64,000 nucleotides of DNA from Mesostigma viride (GCA_009746045.1 RPFO01002049.1:1-64000), one strand, 5' to 3'. Shown: positions 8,162 through 19,500, counted from the stretch's first letter. Numbers and translations are program-made. The notes: generated by a model from the letters alone, not told the origin.

Positions 8162-10524
8162 CTGTGGGTGATCCCGCGGATACGCACCCCTGGGCTATTG
8201 GCGAACACCTTTCTGATGCGCAGCGCTCAGCCATGCTAAAGTGGCTAGGCACTGCAAGGGGGGCCTTCGCTTTCACAAGTGATGAACTGGGGTGTTTCAA
8301 TGGTGGGACCATGCGTGTTCCATTGGACACTGACACTCCTTTGTTCCGACGCCAGCATCGCCTGAGTCAGGCCGAGTTGGATTTTGTAGCCGAGCAATGC
8401 AAGGAGTTAGAGGATGCCGGTATCATCAGGCAATCTTCCTCCAGCTATGCTGCTGCCGTTGTCGTTGCGCCCAAGAAGGACGCTATCACCGGGGCATGGA
8501 CGGGTATGCGCATGGCCACCGATCTGCGGTTGCTGAATGCACACACACCCGTGGACCGTTACCCCATGCCACGTGTGGATGATGTCCTGGATAAGATATC
8601 TCCTCATGTGAAGTTTGTGTCCTCGCTGGACCTGCGTAGCGGCTTTCATCAGATCGCAGTTGCGCCGGAGGATCAGCGGAAGCTTGCATTCTGGGGGGGC
8701 GGCAATTTGTATGAGTGGGTGCGCATGCCCTTTGGGCACCGCAACGCTAGTGCTGTTTTCCAACGAGCTATGGACAAAGTGCTTGCAGGTCTTCCTTTCG
8801 CCGCTTGTTACATTGATGATGTAATCGTCTTTAGCGCGACATTTGAGGAGCACCTGGCGCACTTGGAGCAGGTTCGCTTGGCTCTCGAGGAGCATAATAT
8901 GCGGCTGCACCCTGAGAAGTGCAAGTTCGCCCAGCGGACCCTCTCATTCCTTGGTCATCAGATTGTGCCGGGTGGCCGGACGCCTGATGCCGCCAAGGTC
9001 GAATCCATTGCGCAGGCCGCCGTACCCACGGATGTCTCAGGGGTGCGGGCGTATTTGGGTTTGGCTGGCTATTACCGAGGTTACATTGAGAACTTCAGCA
9101 GCAAGGTGAAGCCCTTGACCGAGTTACTCAAGAAGGGGTGCGTGTGGGCGTGGGGTCCCGCACAGCAACGCGCCATCGAGACAATCAAGCAGGAGCTCAC
9201 GTCGGCACCGATTCTGCGCGCCCCTGACTATGCTTTGCCATTTGTGTTATATACCGACTGGTCCAAGGTAGGACTGGGTGCGGTCTTGGCGCAAAAGGAT
9301 GGTGATGGGCGCGAGCACGTTATTGCTTATGCTAGTCGCAGCAACAACCCAGCGGAGAGCCGGTATTCTTCCTATGAGGGGGAGGCACTGGCTGTGGTGT
9401 GGGCCATCAAGCACTTTCGCCCGTATTTATTTGGGCGCGTGTTTACTCTGGTGACAGACCACCAGCCGCTTCAGTGGCTAATGACCAACACCAACCTGAC
9501 GGGTAAGCTCGCCCGATGGGCCATGATTATCCAGGAGTACCACATGACCATTGTGCATCGGGCCGGCAAGGACCATGTCAACGCCGATGTGCTATCCCGA
9601 TACGCCATGCCTACCACTGTTGACCACACTGGAGCCCGGGCCATGGGTGCCGAGGGCTCGTCTGGTTCTGTGGTCTTTGTGAACGCTGCTGGGTATGCGG
9701 CCGACGATGAGGAGGAGGCGTGGTGGCGCAGTGTCGAGTACTCTGTGGCGGACTTCGGCATCAGCGACGACCCGGTGCGGCCGTCGCCATTCACGCCATC
9801 CAAAGCTGTGTGCGCTATGGAAGAGGGTAGGTCTCTGTCCTTTGACATTGATCCTTCTCTGCAGCAGCTGATCGCTGTGCAGGCTCTCTTAGCGCGTAGC
9901 TCTCTTGCTGATTGCTACACCGCTGATATCTGGCTAGATGGTCGAGTGTTGGAGCAAGTGCAGGGTGCTGTCTTGACTCCTACTCCAGTCGATTGGACTC
10001 CTGCTCAGAAGGCAACGGAGTTGAACAGGGTGCAGCACAGGGCTGCAACCTATGGTTGGGAAGATGGGGTTTTGTACAAGCTGTTGGGCAAGCGTAGGGT
10101 GGTCGTCCCACCGCCTGACAAGCGCGTTGCTATAGTGCAGGCGTACCACGAGCGGTATGGTCACTTGGGTGGCAATCGCACGCTCAGCCTCGTACGGACC
10201 AGCTATTGGTGGAATAACATGCGACACACGGTGGCCCAGGTAGTGGCCAGCTGTGTCCCGTGTGCTCGAACCAAGGCTAACTTTAGCGCAGATCATGGTG
10301 CCAAGGAGCTGATGTCGCTTCCCATCAAGGGCTTGTTTTATCGCTGGCACGTCGATCTGTGCGGGCCGTTTCAGGAGAGCCCTGACGGCAACCTCTATGT
10401 CATGGTATGCGTGGAGAGCTTTAGCAAATGGGTTGAGTTGATCCCCATTGCTGACAAGCATGCCGCTACCACAGCGAAGCATTTTGCGGACATCATACCA
10501 GGTTTGGGGCTCCCGCGGAGGTAG
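7900..10524 (+). CDS. Reverse transcriptase-RNase H-integrase (N part) of Ty3/gypsy element
   Basis: Open in frame +1 from 7900; the first ATG is 7951, but expression more likely needs a -1 shift from the preceding frame. RT spans about 8340-8980 with RMATDLRLLN, SLDLRSGFHQI and the catalytic YIDD (8809-8820). A gypsy-type RNase H follows with the first Asp in TDWSK (9256), a central YEGEALAVVW and TDHQPLQW. The integrase zinc-binding HHCC module lies at about 10141-10270 (HERYGH, then CVPC). The integrase core starts with WHVDLCGP (about 10347) and the frame ends in TAG at 10522. The rest of the core continues 1 nt out of phase from about 10500, so a single-base loss or sequencing error around 10497-10500 splits the integrase. 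Confidence 0.9.
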   Translation, partial: GARSQTEAPCSDGDFISMGVASATGVDYHSHDRPADQHRAGRRAHAASGNTPAAREAPAVGVTPGVAAFSLFHDDAARAPHLEAHAVAVGDPADTHPWAIGEHLSDAQRSAMLKWLGTARGAFAFTSDELGCFNGGTMRVPLDTDTPLFRRQHRLSQAELDFVAEQCKELEDAGIIRQSSSSYAAAVVVAPKKDAITGAWTGMRMATDLRLLNAHTPVDRYPMPRVDDVLDKISPHVKFVSSLDLRSGFHQIAVAPEDQRKLAFWGGGNLYEWVRMPFGHRNASAVFQRAMDKVLAGLPFAACYIDDVIVFSATFEEHLAHLEQVRLALEEHNMRLHPEKCKFAQRTLSFLGHQIVPGGRTPDAAKVESIAQAAVPTDVSGVRAYLGLAGYYRGYIENFSSKVKPLTELLKKGCVWAWGPAQQRAIETIKQELTSAPILRAPDYALPFVLYTDWSKVGLGAVLAQKDGDGREHVIAYASRSNNPAESRYSSYEGEALAVVWAIKHFRPYLFGRVFTLVTDHQPLQWLMTNTNLTGKLARWAMIIQEYHMTIVHRAGKDHVNADVLSRYAMPTTVDHTGARAMGAEGSSGSVVFVNAAGYAADDEEEAWWRSVEYSVADFGISDDPVRPSPFTPSKAVCAMEEGRSLSFDIDPSLQQLIAVQALLARSSLADCYTADIWLDGRVLEQVQGAVLTPTPVDWTPAQKATELNRVQHRAATYGWEDGVLYKLLGKRRVVVPPPDKRVAIVQAYHERYGHLGGNRTLSLVRTSYWWNNMRHTVAQVVASCVPCARTKANFSADHGAKELMSLPIKGLFYRWHVDLCGPFQESPDGNLYVMVCVESFSKWVELIPIADKHAATTAKHFADIIPGLGLPRR

Positions 10525-11459
10525 TCACGGACCAGGGTGGTGAGTTCAGGGGTGAGTTCCAGGAGTTGCTGGATGGATGTCTTATTGATCACCGTCGCAC
10601 TTCTCGGGAGCATCCTCAGGCCAATGGTTTGGCTGAGAGATTGGTGCAGACCGTCAAGCAGGCGCTGCGCAAGTGGAGCCTGCAGGTGCCGGAGTCGGCC
10701 AGGTGGGATCGCGAGTTGGCATGGATTGCCATGGGTTATCGCATGTCTCCCCAGGAGTCTCTCGCTACCTTCTCCCCGTATTTCCTTCTGTTCGGGCGTA
10801 ATCCTCTTTTGCCTACGGAGGCACAGGTTGCGCACCCCGAACCCATGGCCTTCGACAACGCTCAGCAATTTTTGGTTGAGGTGCTGGCCAGGGCAGAGAC
10901 TTTTAAGAAGGTCATGCCCATCGCGATGAACAACTTGTTCATTGCTCAGCACAGGGACTCCCTGCGTTACGCTCAGCGCCGGGGGGGCGCATACATGGCT
11001 CGCCAGCTGCGGTTTAGGCCAGGGCAGTATGTTTTCCTGCGCACTCAGCTGAAGCACACTTTGGATGTGGAGGCGGGGCCCACCATTTTGCGCATTGTGG
11101 CTATCAAACCATCGGGAGTGGCAATTTTGGAGGGCGCCGACGGGAGCCGTACGACTGACAACCTCAGCAATCTCAGTCCCTGCTCGCTGCCCAATTTGGT
11201 CCACGACCTCCAACCGCACACGTCTCGCCGAGTCAAGGACGCCCAGTGTCAGGTTTGTCACCGGGTCGATCAGGCGGAGTCCATGTTATTGTGTGATCAG
11301 TGTAACTGTGGTTGGCACATGCAGTGCTTGCAGCCAGTGGTCACCAGCATTCCGGAGGGGGATTGGTTTTGTCCAGTGTGCACCGCTGCGCAGTTTACCT
11401 CCCGCAGCTTGACTGCGGTCACCGCTGCCCTTGTCTTGGTACGATCGCTGTCTTCGTGA
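10501..11459 (+). CDS. Integrase C-terminal part with PHD finger (frame-broken continuation)
   Basis: Continues the integrase core in the third frame: VVTDQGGEF (second catalytic Asp, about 10530), then HPQANGLAERL with the catalytic Glu (about 10610-10640). An integrase C-terminal barrel-like stretch follows (RFRPGQYVFLR, about 11010). The extreme C terminus (11240-11395) is a PHD finger in C4HC3 order: CQVC, CDQC, GWH, C, then WFCPVC. Chromodomains are the usual C-terminal chromatin module of gypsy integrases; here a PHD finger holds that position and could target chromatin marked at histone H3 tails. The stop is TGA at 11457. There is no independent ATG before 10566, so this is part of pol. 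Confidence 0.85.
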
Positions 11460-11475
11460 TGGGGCCGGTCGCCAG

Positions 11476-11490
11476 CGAGGGGGGGAATCA
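11476..11490 (+). promoter_or_regulatory. polypurine tract
   Basis: CGAGGGGGGGAATCA immediately before the TG that opens the 3' LTR. It is the plus-strand primer site expected for LTR elements. Confidence 0.75.
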
Positions 11491-12880
11491 TGGGACAGGT
11501 CCTCGCCCACCCCACAGGGCATGCAGTTAAGGCAGGCACGTCAGCTCAGCTCATTTGGGTTTTACCAAATTAAGCTGAGTGGCCAGCCGCCATGGTGGCG
11601 CCGGAGATTGTGGCACGCAGACGCGACAGCTGTCACGGACGCGAGCTATGTCATCCGGGCGGCGCCCACTATGCACAAGACCGGTGACGTGCGCAAGGAA
11701 TTTGTTTTCTACGCATTTTCGACAAAGGCTAGTGACCGGGGGGGACACTAGCACTTGCAGCATAAGAGCGGACGAAAGTGTACGTGCACGCGCGCCGGGC
11801 CAGGCACAGCTGGGCGCGCAGCACTGACTTGAGCGGACGGCAGCACAAGTGCGCAGCGTCGAGAGGATCATACGCGTGTTAGTGGACAGCTGGAGCTGAA
11901 GCTGGACTGCTGGACTTCAACAGCGCCGAGGCTATTGACAGGCCAGGTGTCTTTGTGGTGTAGAATAGCGGGTCAACGTTATGAGGACTGGACAGAAAAT
12001 GGAAAAGGACAATTTGCGGTGCGGAGCCAGATCGCTGGAATGAATGCGAAATCGCTGGCAGCCCTACAAAGGGATTTCTTCTAGAAAGGAACGATTAGAC
12101 GCAATGTTTGCTGGGCCACTCACACGCAAGGTGTGAGCGTGCAGATTGTCTGAAGGATATTATGCTTCGACCTTGGTGGACGTGACTCAATGCGGACATT
12201 CCCAGGGACAGAAATGCCGGAGCCTCTAGGAGATGAGATCGGCAACAGGGTAGCAATTTAGATTTGTCGGGATGCCTTCCTGCTTTTGTTGGCATGTGTG
12301 GTAGAAAGCCAGGACGGCAACTGGAATGCGGTTTCTATTTGCATGGTTCAGGCAGCAAGATAGTTTTGGCATTCCTGGCTGGACTGACAAGTGTGGCGTG
12401 TGTCATGCGTGTGGCATGACGAATGGTTTGGTTCATAGTCGAAGAGGACTCTCACGCAGCGTGTAGTCTCTTCGAGTCTCTCGTTAGTGGCCTTCGTGTT
12501 TCTCCCTTTCCTTGGGAGCAAGGCCGGTAGCATGTCATGGAGCGCTGCCTAACTGCGGGCTCGTGAGCATGGAGTGCATCGATATTGAGACTATCAACGT
12601 GTTGTAATTGTATTAACTTTCTCAATAAATTCCGCATGTGCGGCTTCATCATCAGACTGTGCAAAGTGTGTGTTGTGAAAGCATTGTTCTATAGCAGGGG
12701 AGGCAAAAGCACCCTCTTGCACCATCATATTGTCGCAATTAGAGTAGTTGGAGCGTCTAGCTAACGCCCCAGCAAGGATATTCAAACGCGGCACGCGACG
12801 GTACACAAGGGGATCAAGAAGGTGGTCATCAGGCACGAGGGACAGTTCCTTGTCCTCGGCTGAGAGCCCTCTTTTCATTA
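11491..12880 (+). repeat. 3' LTR
   Basis: About 1390 bp, beginning TGGGACAGG right after the polypurine tract and ending CATTA. From about 11622 it matches the 5' copy almost base for base. Its first ~130 bp (11491-11621) are absent from the 5' copy but present again downstream at 12885-13024. Confidence 0.8.
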
Positions 12881-12884
12881 GTCA

Positions 12885-13024
12885 TGGGACAGGTCCTCGC
12901 CCACCCCACAGGGCATGCAGTTAAGGCAGGCACGTCAGCTCAGCTCATTTGGGTTTTACCAAATTAAGCTGAGTGGCCAGCCGCCATGGTGGCGCCGGAG
13001 ATTGTGGCACGCAGACGCGACAGT
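12885..13024 (+). repeat. extra partial LTR copy (LTR start only)
   Basis: A near-exact repeat of 11491-11630 (TGGGACAGG through GACGCGACAG) placed 4 bp after the 3' LTR. It gives an A-B-A arrangement that a simple LTR element does not have; LTR-LTR recombination or a tandem insertion followed by deletion would produce it. Confidence 0.75.
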
Positions 13025-13118
13025 TGTATAGTGATACAAAGACAACGTGAGGCATACCCTGATACAAAGACTCTAAAGACCTATGTGTGGAAAACCCTAT
13101 ACGTTCAGGGCCTAGTGT

Positions 13119-14012
13119 CGGAGCATCCTGGTAACGGTCCGTGCCGTTCAGCCGTGTGGCCAGCGTGTCCGTGAGCGTCCATGCCTCGGCGCCATAGGTG
13201 AGCACCGTGAGGACCAGGACCTTAAAGAGTGCATTCGCTTGCGGTGCTCGCCCAGGTCCTTCGAGTGCCAGTATAGGGTTTGAGCGAACGAAGCCTAGCC
13301 CAGGCCAATGCGGATGTCCACATCGTGGGCGGTGTCAGGGAGCCTGCTCCCCAGCAGTTTGAAGCGATCACGGAACTCGACCTCCTTCCCGTCGAGTGCA
13401 GCCGGGGCTTCGGCGGGGAACTGGTAGCCCCAAGGCACCATCGCCTCAGTGTTGACACTAATCTTAACCCCACCGCCCACGCCTCCAAGCCCGGCAGACA
13501 GTCCAGCCATGGGTCTGAATGTGCTCGATCGGGGCGCCCGATGAGCTGGGTGGTATCATCCGCATAAATCAGGTCGGACACTGAGGCGGTAACCAGGGCC
13601 ACCGCCGCCATATTCACGATCGTTAAGGATGTCCAAGCCGGGCTCGAACCCCTTCTTAAGCTAGAGCAGTAAAGCGTGCACAGTGCCTGGCGCATGACGT
13701 GATCCACGACAATAATGATCAGGTATGGGGACAGGACACAACCTTGCCACACCCCGTGGTGAAGGGGGAATGGTGGGGTGGTGCTGGGGTGGTGCCTCCC
13801 GCAGTCCGCACTACCATGCCTGTGAGCCCTCATACAGCCCCGGGCGAATGGCAGCAACAAACGCTGGGGGCACGCGATCCAGAGCTACAGGATGGCCCAA
13901 AGAGCCTCCCAGAGGACCGTGTCGAAAGCCTTGATATAGTCAACAAAAATGAAGACCAGCGGAAAACCATCAGGGCAAATGCGACGCACCTCCTCCATCA
14001 GTGTTGACACTG
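13119..14012 (-). pseudogene. LINE ORF2 reverse transcriptase fragment (5' half of the split LINE)
   Basis: Minus-strand pieces in several frames: VDYIKAFDTVLW (about 13960-13920), GVWQGCVLSPYL (about 13760), LIYADDTTQL (about 13570-13540) and YGAEAWTL (about 13190). Frames are broken and the 5' part (endonuclease) is missing. It ends where the C-terminal half at 1858 would continue, so the two pieces are probably one LINE split by the gypsy insertion. Confidence 0.75.
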
Positions 14013-14394
14013 ATATAATAACACGATGAGGAGGATACCATTCCAATTTACAATTCGAATGCTACATGGCACAAATTATGTTGACATGAAAAAGCACTTG
14101 ACTGCGTCACGTGGGTAACAATAAAGTAACCTTAATTCAAAGTCCTATACACAACGAGGAGGGAGGGCGCCCTGGCTTCCCTCCCTGCTTGATTTACAAG
14201 CCACACTTTGCCCATGCAGAGAGCCATGGCAGCTCTCTGCTGCGAAGCCATGCCCTAGCTGTTGCATAGCCATGATCCTCTTCCACCCCATGTCAGCACC
14301 TTTGAGCACTGCTGAATACATATGGTGTGCACCCATAGCAGGTGGCAGTTTATACCCCCTGCACTAGTGGCGCAGGTGGTCGCTTAATAGATTA
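14013..14394. other. non-genic stretch, repeat fragments only
   Basis: AT-rich spacer followed by an imperfect repeat with AGAGAGCCATGGCAGCTCTCTG, which resembles the ends of the dispersed repeats at 30760 and 60030. No gene is seen. Confidence 0.5.
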
Positions 14395-14451
14395 ATTAAT
14401 GAAACTCGTGCTCCCGTTAGGGAGTCATGGAGTATTAACCCCGATCAACGA
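14395..14451 (-). mobile_element. LINE 3' tail adjoining the (GGGA)n array
   Basis: TTAATTAATG tail plus the conserved block containing CTCGTGCTCCCGTTAGGGAG, then ATTAACCCCGATCAACGATGG. This places the array at the position where other copies carry a few GATG units. Confidence 0.75.
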
Positions 14452-16140
14452 TGGAGGGAGGGAGGGAGGGAGGGAGGGAGGGAGGGAGGGAGGGAGGGAG
14501 GGAGGGAGGGAGGGAGGGAGGGAGGGAGGGAGGAGGGAGGGAGGGAGGGAGGGAGGGAGGGAGGGAGGGAGGGAGGGAGGAGGGAGGGAGGGAGGGAGGG
14601 AGGGAGGGAGGGAGGGAGGGAGGGAGGGAGGGAGGGAGGGAGGAGGAGGAGGGAGGAGGGATCGAGGGAGGGAGGGAGGGGGGAGGGAGGGAGGGAGGGA
14701 GGGAGGAGGGAGGGAGGGAGGGAGGGAGGGAGGGAGGGAGGGGGGAGGGAGGGGGGAGGGAGGGAGGGAGGGAGGGAGGGAGGGAGGGAGGGAGGGAGGG
14801 AGGGGGGAGGGAGGGAGGGAGGGGAGGGAGGGAGGGGGAGGGAGGGAGGGAGGGAGGGAGGAGGAGGGAGGGGAGGGAGGGAGGGAGGGAGGGAGGGGGA
14901 GGGAGGGGAGGGAGGGAGGGAGGGAGGGAGGGAGGGAGGGAGGAGGGAGGGAGGGAGGGAGGGAGGGAGGGAGGGAGGGAGGGAGGAGGGAGGGAGGGAG
15001 GGAGGGAGGGAGGGAGGGAGGGAGGGAGGGAGGGAGGGAGGAGGGAGGGAGGGAGGGGGGAGGGAGGGAGGGAGGGAGGGAGGGAGGGAGGGAGGGAGGG
15101 AGGGAGGGGAGGGAGGGAGGGAGGGAGGGAGGGAGGGAGGGAGGGAGGGAGGGAGGGAGGGAGGGAGGGAGGGAGGGAGGGAGGGAGGGAGGGAGGGAGG
15201 GAGAAGGGAGGGAGGGAGGGAGGAGGGAGAGGAGGGAGGGAGGGAGGGAGGGAGGGAGGGAGGGAGAGGGAGGGAGGGAGGGAGGGAGGGAGGGAGGGAG
15301 GGAGGGAGGAGGGAGGAGGGAGGGAGGGAGGGAGGGAGGAGGGAGGGAGGGAGGGAGGGAGGGAGGGAGGGAGGGAGGGAGGGAGGGAGGGAGGGAGGGA
15401 GGGAGGAAGGGAGGGAGGGAGGGAGGGGAGGAGGAGGGAGGGGAGGGAGGGAGGGAGGGAGGGAGGGAGGGAGGGAGGGAGGAGGGAGGGAGGGAGGGAG
15501 GGAGGGAGGGAGGGAGGAGGGAGAGGGAGGGAGGGAGGGAGGGGAGGGAGGGAGGGAGGAGGGAGGGAGGGAGGGAGGGAGGGAGGAGGGAGGGAGGGAG
15601 GGGGAGGGAGGGAGGGAGGGAGGGGAGGGAGGGAGGGAGGGAGGGAGGGAGGGAGGGAGGGAGGGAGGGAGGGAGGGGGGAGGGAGGGAGGGAGGGAGGG
15701 AGGGAGGGAGGGAGGGAGGGAGGGAGGGAGGAGGGAGGGAGGGAGGGAGGGGAGGAGGGAGGGAGGAGGGAGGAGGGAGGAGGGAGGGAGGGAGGGAGGG
15801 AGGAGGAGGAGGGAGGGAGGGAAGGGAGGGAGGGAGGAGGAGGAGGGAGGGAGGGAGGGGGAGGGAGGGAGGGAGGGAGGGAGGGAGGGAGGGAGGGAGG
15901 AGGGAGGGAGGGAGGGAGGAGGGAGGGAGGGAGGGAGGGAGGGAGGGAGGGAGGGAGGGAGGGAGGGAGGGAGGGAGGGAGGGAGGAGGGAGGAGAGGGA
16001 GGGAGGGAGGGAGGAGGAGGGAGGGAGGGAGGGAGGGAGGGAGGGAGGAGGGAGGAGGGGGGAGGGAGGGAGGGGAGGAGGGGAGGGAGGGAGGAGGGAG
16101 GGGGGGAGGGAGGGAGGGAGGGAGGGAAGGAGGGAGGGTG
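14452..16140. repeat. (GGGA)n giant polypurine array
   Basis: About 1.7 kb of GGGA units with scattered GGA and GGGGA variants, and almost no pyrimidine on the plus strand. It ends at ACACAGTCCTACCGGTCTAA (16163-16182), the same block that follows the short (GATG)n in the LINE tail at 21500-21545. Long GREG and PPSL open frames are artefacts. The tract could form triplex or quadruplex structures. Confidence 0.97.
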
Positions 16141-16559
16141 GGTGGTCCCGAGGGAGGGAACACACAGTCCTACCGGTCTAAATTCTATCTATATTTGATG
16201 GAGATGGGCCGGACCCTAGCTCGATCACCCCGGGTTTTAATTAAACACGTGCTCCTGTTGGGGAGTCACGGAGTACATACTATAACCCGGCCAATGGATG
16301 GATGGGTGTCCAGATGGACGTACAATCCTACCGGTCTATTGTATCCATCTAATGCCTAATAAAGTAAGAAATTGTAAATTGATTATCGGAGGGGCATGCC
16401 ACTTAGCGCCTAGTTCTAGTGGTCAACACCGAGCGTTCTTCCCACGGTGGGTGACGCGCCTTTTCCCCACTGAGGGGGGATCGTTGTCCTCTACCGGCAC
16501 TGACCTGCGGCGCAGCATTGGCCTTGTTCTGCATCTTTTTCCGTATCACGGAGAGCCGG

Positions 16560-19500
16560 CCTGAGCCCCTCATGTCCTCTTCTAGCCCTCCTTGAACTTG
16601 CGGGCAGCCCGGCGTACATGTCGATCAGATCGCTGGGCCCGTCCCACGTAAGGGGGTGCCTACCTGGCTGCATGTGCGGGCCGCAGCCGGCCCTGCATGC
16701 TGTTGGGCCCCGCGAGGTGTCTAGGTGGTTGGTGCGAGCCAAGTGCCCGACTAGCTGCAATCTACGATGTTTGATAGTGCTAGTGATAAGTGGCATGTCC
16801 AAATACAAATCTTTTCTACGAATGTTCGTGCATGCACTGCATATCCTGCACTGAAAATCAGTGGATCTCAACATCAAGGAGACAACCAGCATGTTGGTGA
16901 CGCGCCGCCTAGATTCTTCTTGAGGGTGACTCCACGTATCGGCGCCGCAAGTAAGCACCGGGAGAACCAGGACATTGAACAGCTTCTCATGCCTGCCCAG
17001 GGGCCGGCGCCAAAGGGCCCCGGGGATTCGGGCGGAGAGCGTGCCAGGGCGAGGGAGATGCGATGCTCGACATCATGCAGGCGGGCTCCGAGCTGCTGGG
17101 GAGCAGGCTACCCAGTAGCCGGACGCTGGCCGGTAAGGGACACAGGAGCCGTCAAGGAGGAAGAGGTCTGGTGGATGGCCATGATTGACCGCCATGGCCT
17201 CTGTCTTCTTCAGTGCTGATCTCGATTCCCACCACGCGGGCCTCAATGGCTAGACAGTCAAGCCAGGTCTGCACGTGGGCGTCTGTTCCCTCGAGGAGGG
17301 TGCCGGTGTCCGCGTCGGCCGGTACATAAATAATTTCTGATAGCATGATCTGTGTGTCAGCCCCACCGTGCCAACGCCGGTTGGCCACCAGCACCCCGGG
17401 TTTCCGACGCGTCACGCGAGCAAAACGCTTGCGCGCTTGGGTCATCACCGCGTATAGTACTGACCACAAGGTCTCAACAAGTATGGCGAAAGCACGCATG
17501 CAGCCCAGTGCCACACTCCATTTTGTAGAGGGCATGGGGGCGTGGACCCAAGCGAAGTGCGCACCGAGGTGGTGGACCCTTCATACAGTTTGCGTCCTGT
17601 ATGACCGCAATGAGGAGCGCGGGAAATATCCGGAACAGAGCCAGAAATTATGTGCGGCACAACGCAGACCAGGACATCGAGTCGAACCTTGATAACCAGT
17701 CCACCAGCACAAGGTGCAAACTGGAGACTCACCATGCAGGCCTGAGGCGTTGCAGTTCCTCCACGACGCGTTGAGTACTCAAAGAGCGCCTGTACTGTGT
17801 TGCGACCGGGATGGAAGCCGAACTGGATTTCCGACTATAAATGCGTCCGTCCACGATGCAACGGGGCAGTGCGCAGACGTTTCAGGATGAGCCGCATGCA
17901 TGAGGATCGAGCTTGATTGAGGGCTGCTGGCTTTGGATGCAGACCCCCCTACGATAGCCCGGGTCAGCTCTACAGGCGGCCCTTTGTTCTTATACAGCAT
18001 GGTTCTGAAGCTGTATTGCCAGCCGTTGCAGGGCATGCGGTTGGCGCCGACAGCAAAAGGCGGTTGCAGTATTGCAGAGCCTGGTCTCGGAAGCTAGTAG
18101 CAATCATTACCCCGGCACGGTGTCCTCGAACGCTCAGTGCTGCAATTAGTTTCACGACCGCGCGGCCGGAATCCCGTCAGCCCGTGGCCGCGTCATGTAG
18201 CGAAGACGTTCAATGGACCGCGTCCGTAGCCTCCTCGGAGGTGAAAGGAGGCACTGAGGTGAATCCGCCGGGTCGGCAAGCGAGCCGGTCAGCCGGGGTT
18301 ACCAAGTAGTACGCGGAGTGAGGAGGGCAGGGCCCCGGGGGGGGGCTCAGCCGTGGGCCGCCGGCCGGGGCGGCCATGCAGGCGGGTGCCGGCAGGGGCG
18401 GGGGCGGCACCCAGGTGCGGAGCCGCTTTGCCGGCGCCCCTGGTACGTTGATCATCATTGGCGGTCGGGGGTCGGCCGAAGGCCGTCCGGATGCCCACTT
18501 GAGACGGCTTGTACCAGAATTACCAGCCAACCAGGCCCCCTTGCCCGGGCGTCGTGTTTCTGCTGGCATGCGCGCACGTCCTTCACCATCTGCTCGGCGT
18601 CGCCGGGCCTTCTCGGCCTGCTTGTACAGTATAGACGGCTGCTGGGGCCCCCTGCAGGCGGGCCTTGGCGAAGGGGTCGCGGTTGCGGCAGAGCTGCTGC
18701 CGGGCGGCAACGACCGCCGGTGCGTGGCGGTGGGCCGCAAGCGGCCGGCGTGGTGGTAGGGGCGCGAGTGCATGCTTGGGCGGCCAAGCGATGCTTGGTG
18801 GCGATGCCTTGCAGAACCGCCGAAATATCGCCTGGGGTTGATGGCGTGTAGCTGCATGTTGTCGACTGTCCCCGTCGGCATCGAAAGCGGCCAAGAATTC
18901 ATCCCGGTATGTGGTGGCGGCCTGCTCGACAGGCGGCTGACATCTTGTCAGCGTCCTTCAGCACGTCCTGCCAGAGCACCTTCAGATCTTGCTGCATGAC
19001 TGTCGTCTGTGGGCGCGACGGTTTCACCGCTCGGAAACCGTGGTCGGATGCCACTGAGTGTGAAGACCAGCCGGTGATCTGAGTCAACCGTGCTGACATC
19101 TGGAATCCTGCACGGCTGGCATTCACAACAGAAGTGCACTGGGCACGGTGAACGCAAACATAGTCGAGACACACAACTCGATTAAGTCGAGCTTGGGCCA
19201 AAGAAGGCGGCCAGTTGCGATGCAGGCCGCGGAAAAGTTTTGTTGCAAGTGACAAGTGCTGATTCGGTCAGCAAATATACCGAAAGAGATCCACTGACCG
19301 TTGGCCGCCGTGCATACTGGGCTCCGCCGGTGCCGACTGGCAGCGTGGCATTGGCGTCAATCGAGCATGCAGCATTACCAGAAAGTGCCGAGCTGGGGCG
19401 CTGGCTTCCTCATGCAGCTTTGAGGGCGTTGAAGAAGGCGGCATGTTCGGTTTTGTCTCGACCCGCGTGCGCCGTGCAGCGCGTAACGCCGTAACCCACT

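Larger units (their letters stand above)
1859..13118 (+). mobile_element. Ty3/gypsy LTR retrotransposon carrying a C5 DNA methyltransferase and a PHD finger
   Basis: A directly repeated 1.26-kb block (1902-3158 and about 11622-12880) flanks a gag-pol region. A polypurine tract (11476-11490) is followed by TG at 11491, which fixes the start of the 3' LTR. Protein order is Gag, CCHC, protease, C5 methyltransferase, reverse transcriptase, RNase H, integrase, PHD finger. Integrase after RNase H is Ty3/gypsy order. The outer margins carry direct repeats (1860-1878 with 13060-13078, 19 bp; 1883-1896 with 13032-13045, 14 bp). The LINE halves on each side share CGSAGCATCC (1849-1858, 13119-13128), a possible target duplication. 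The two LTR copies are nearly identical, which suggests recent activity, but the frame is broken in integrase. The outer limits are inferred from the split LINE. Confidence 0.85.

Noticed and set aside
14399..16198. 599-codon GREG frame and 572-576-codon PPSL frames
   Set aside because: Direct translations of the GGGA array in all frames; no non-repeat protein attached.
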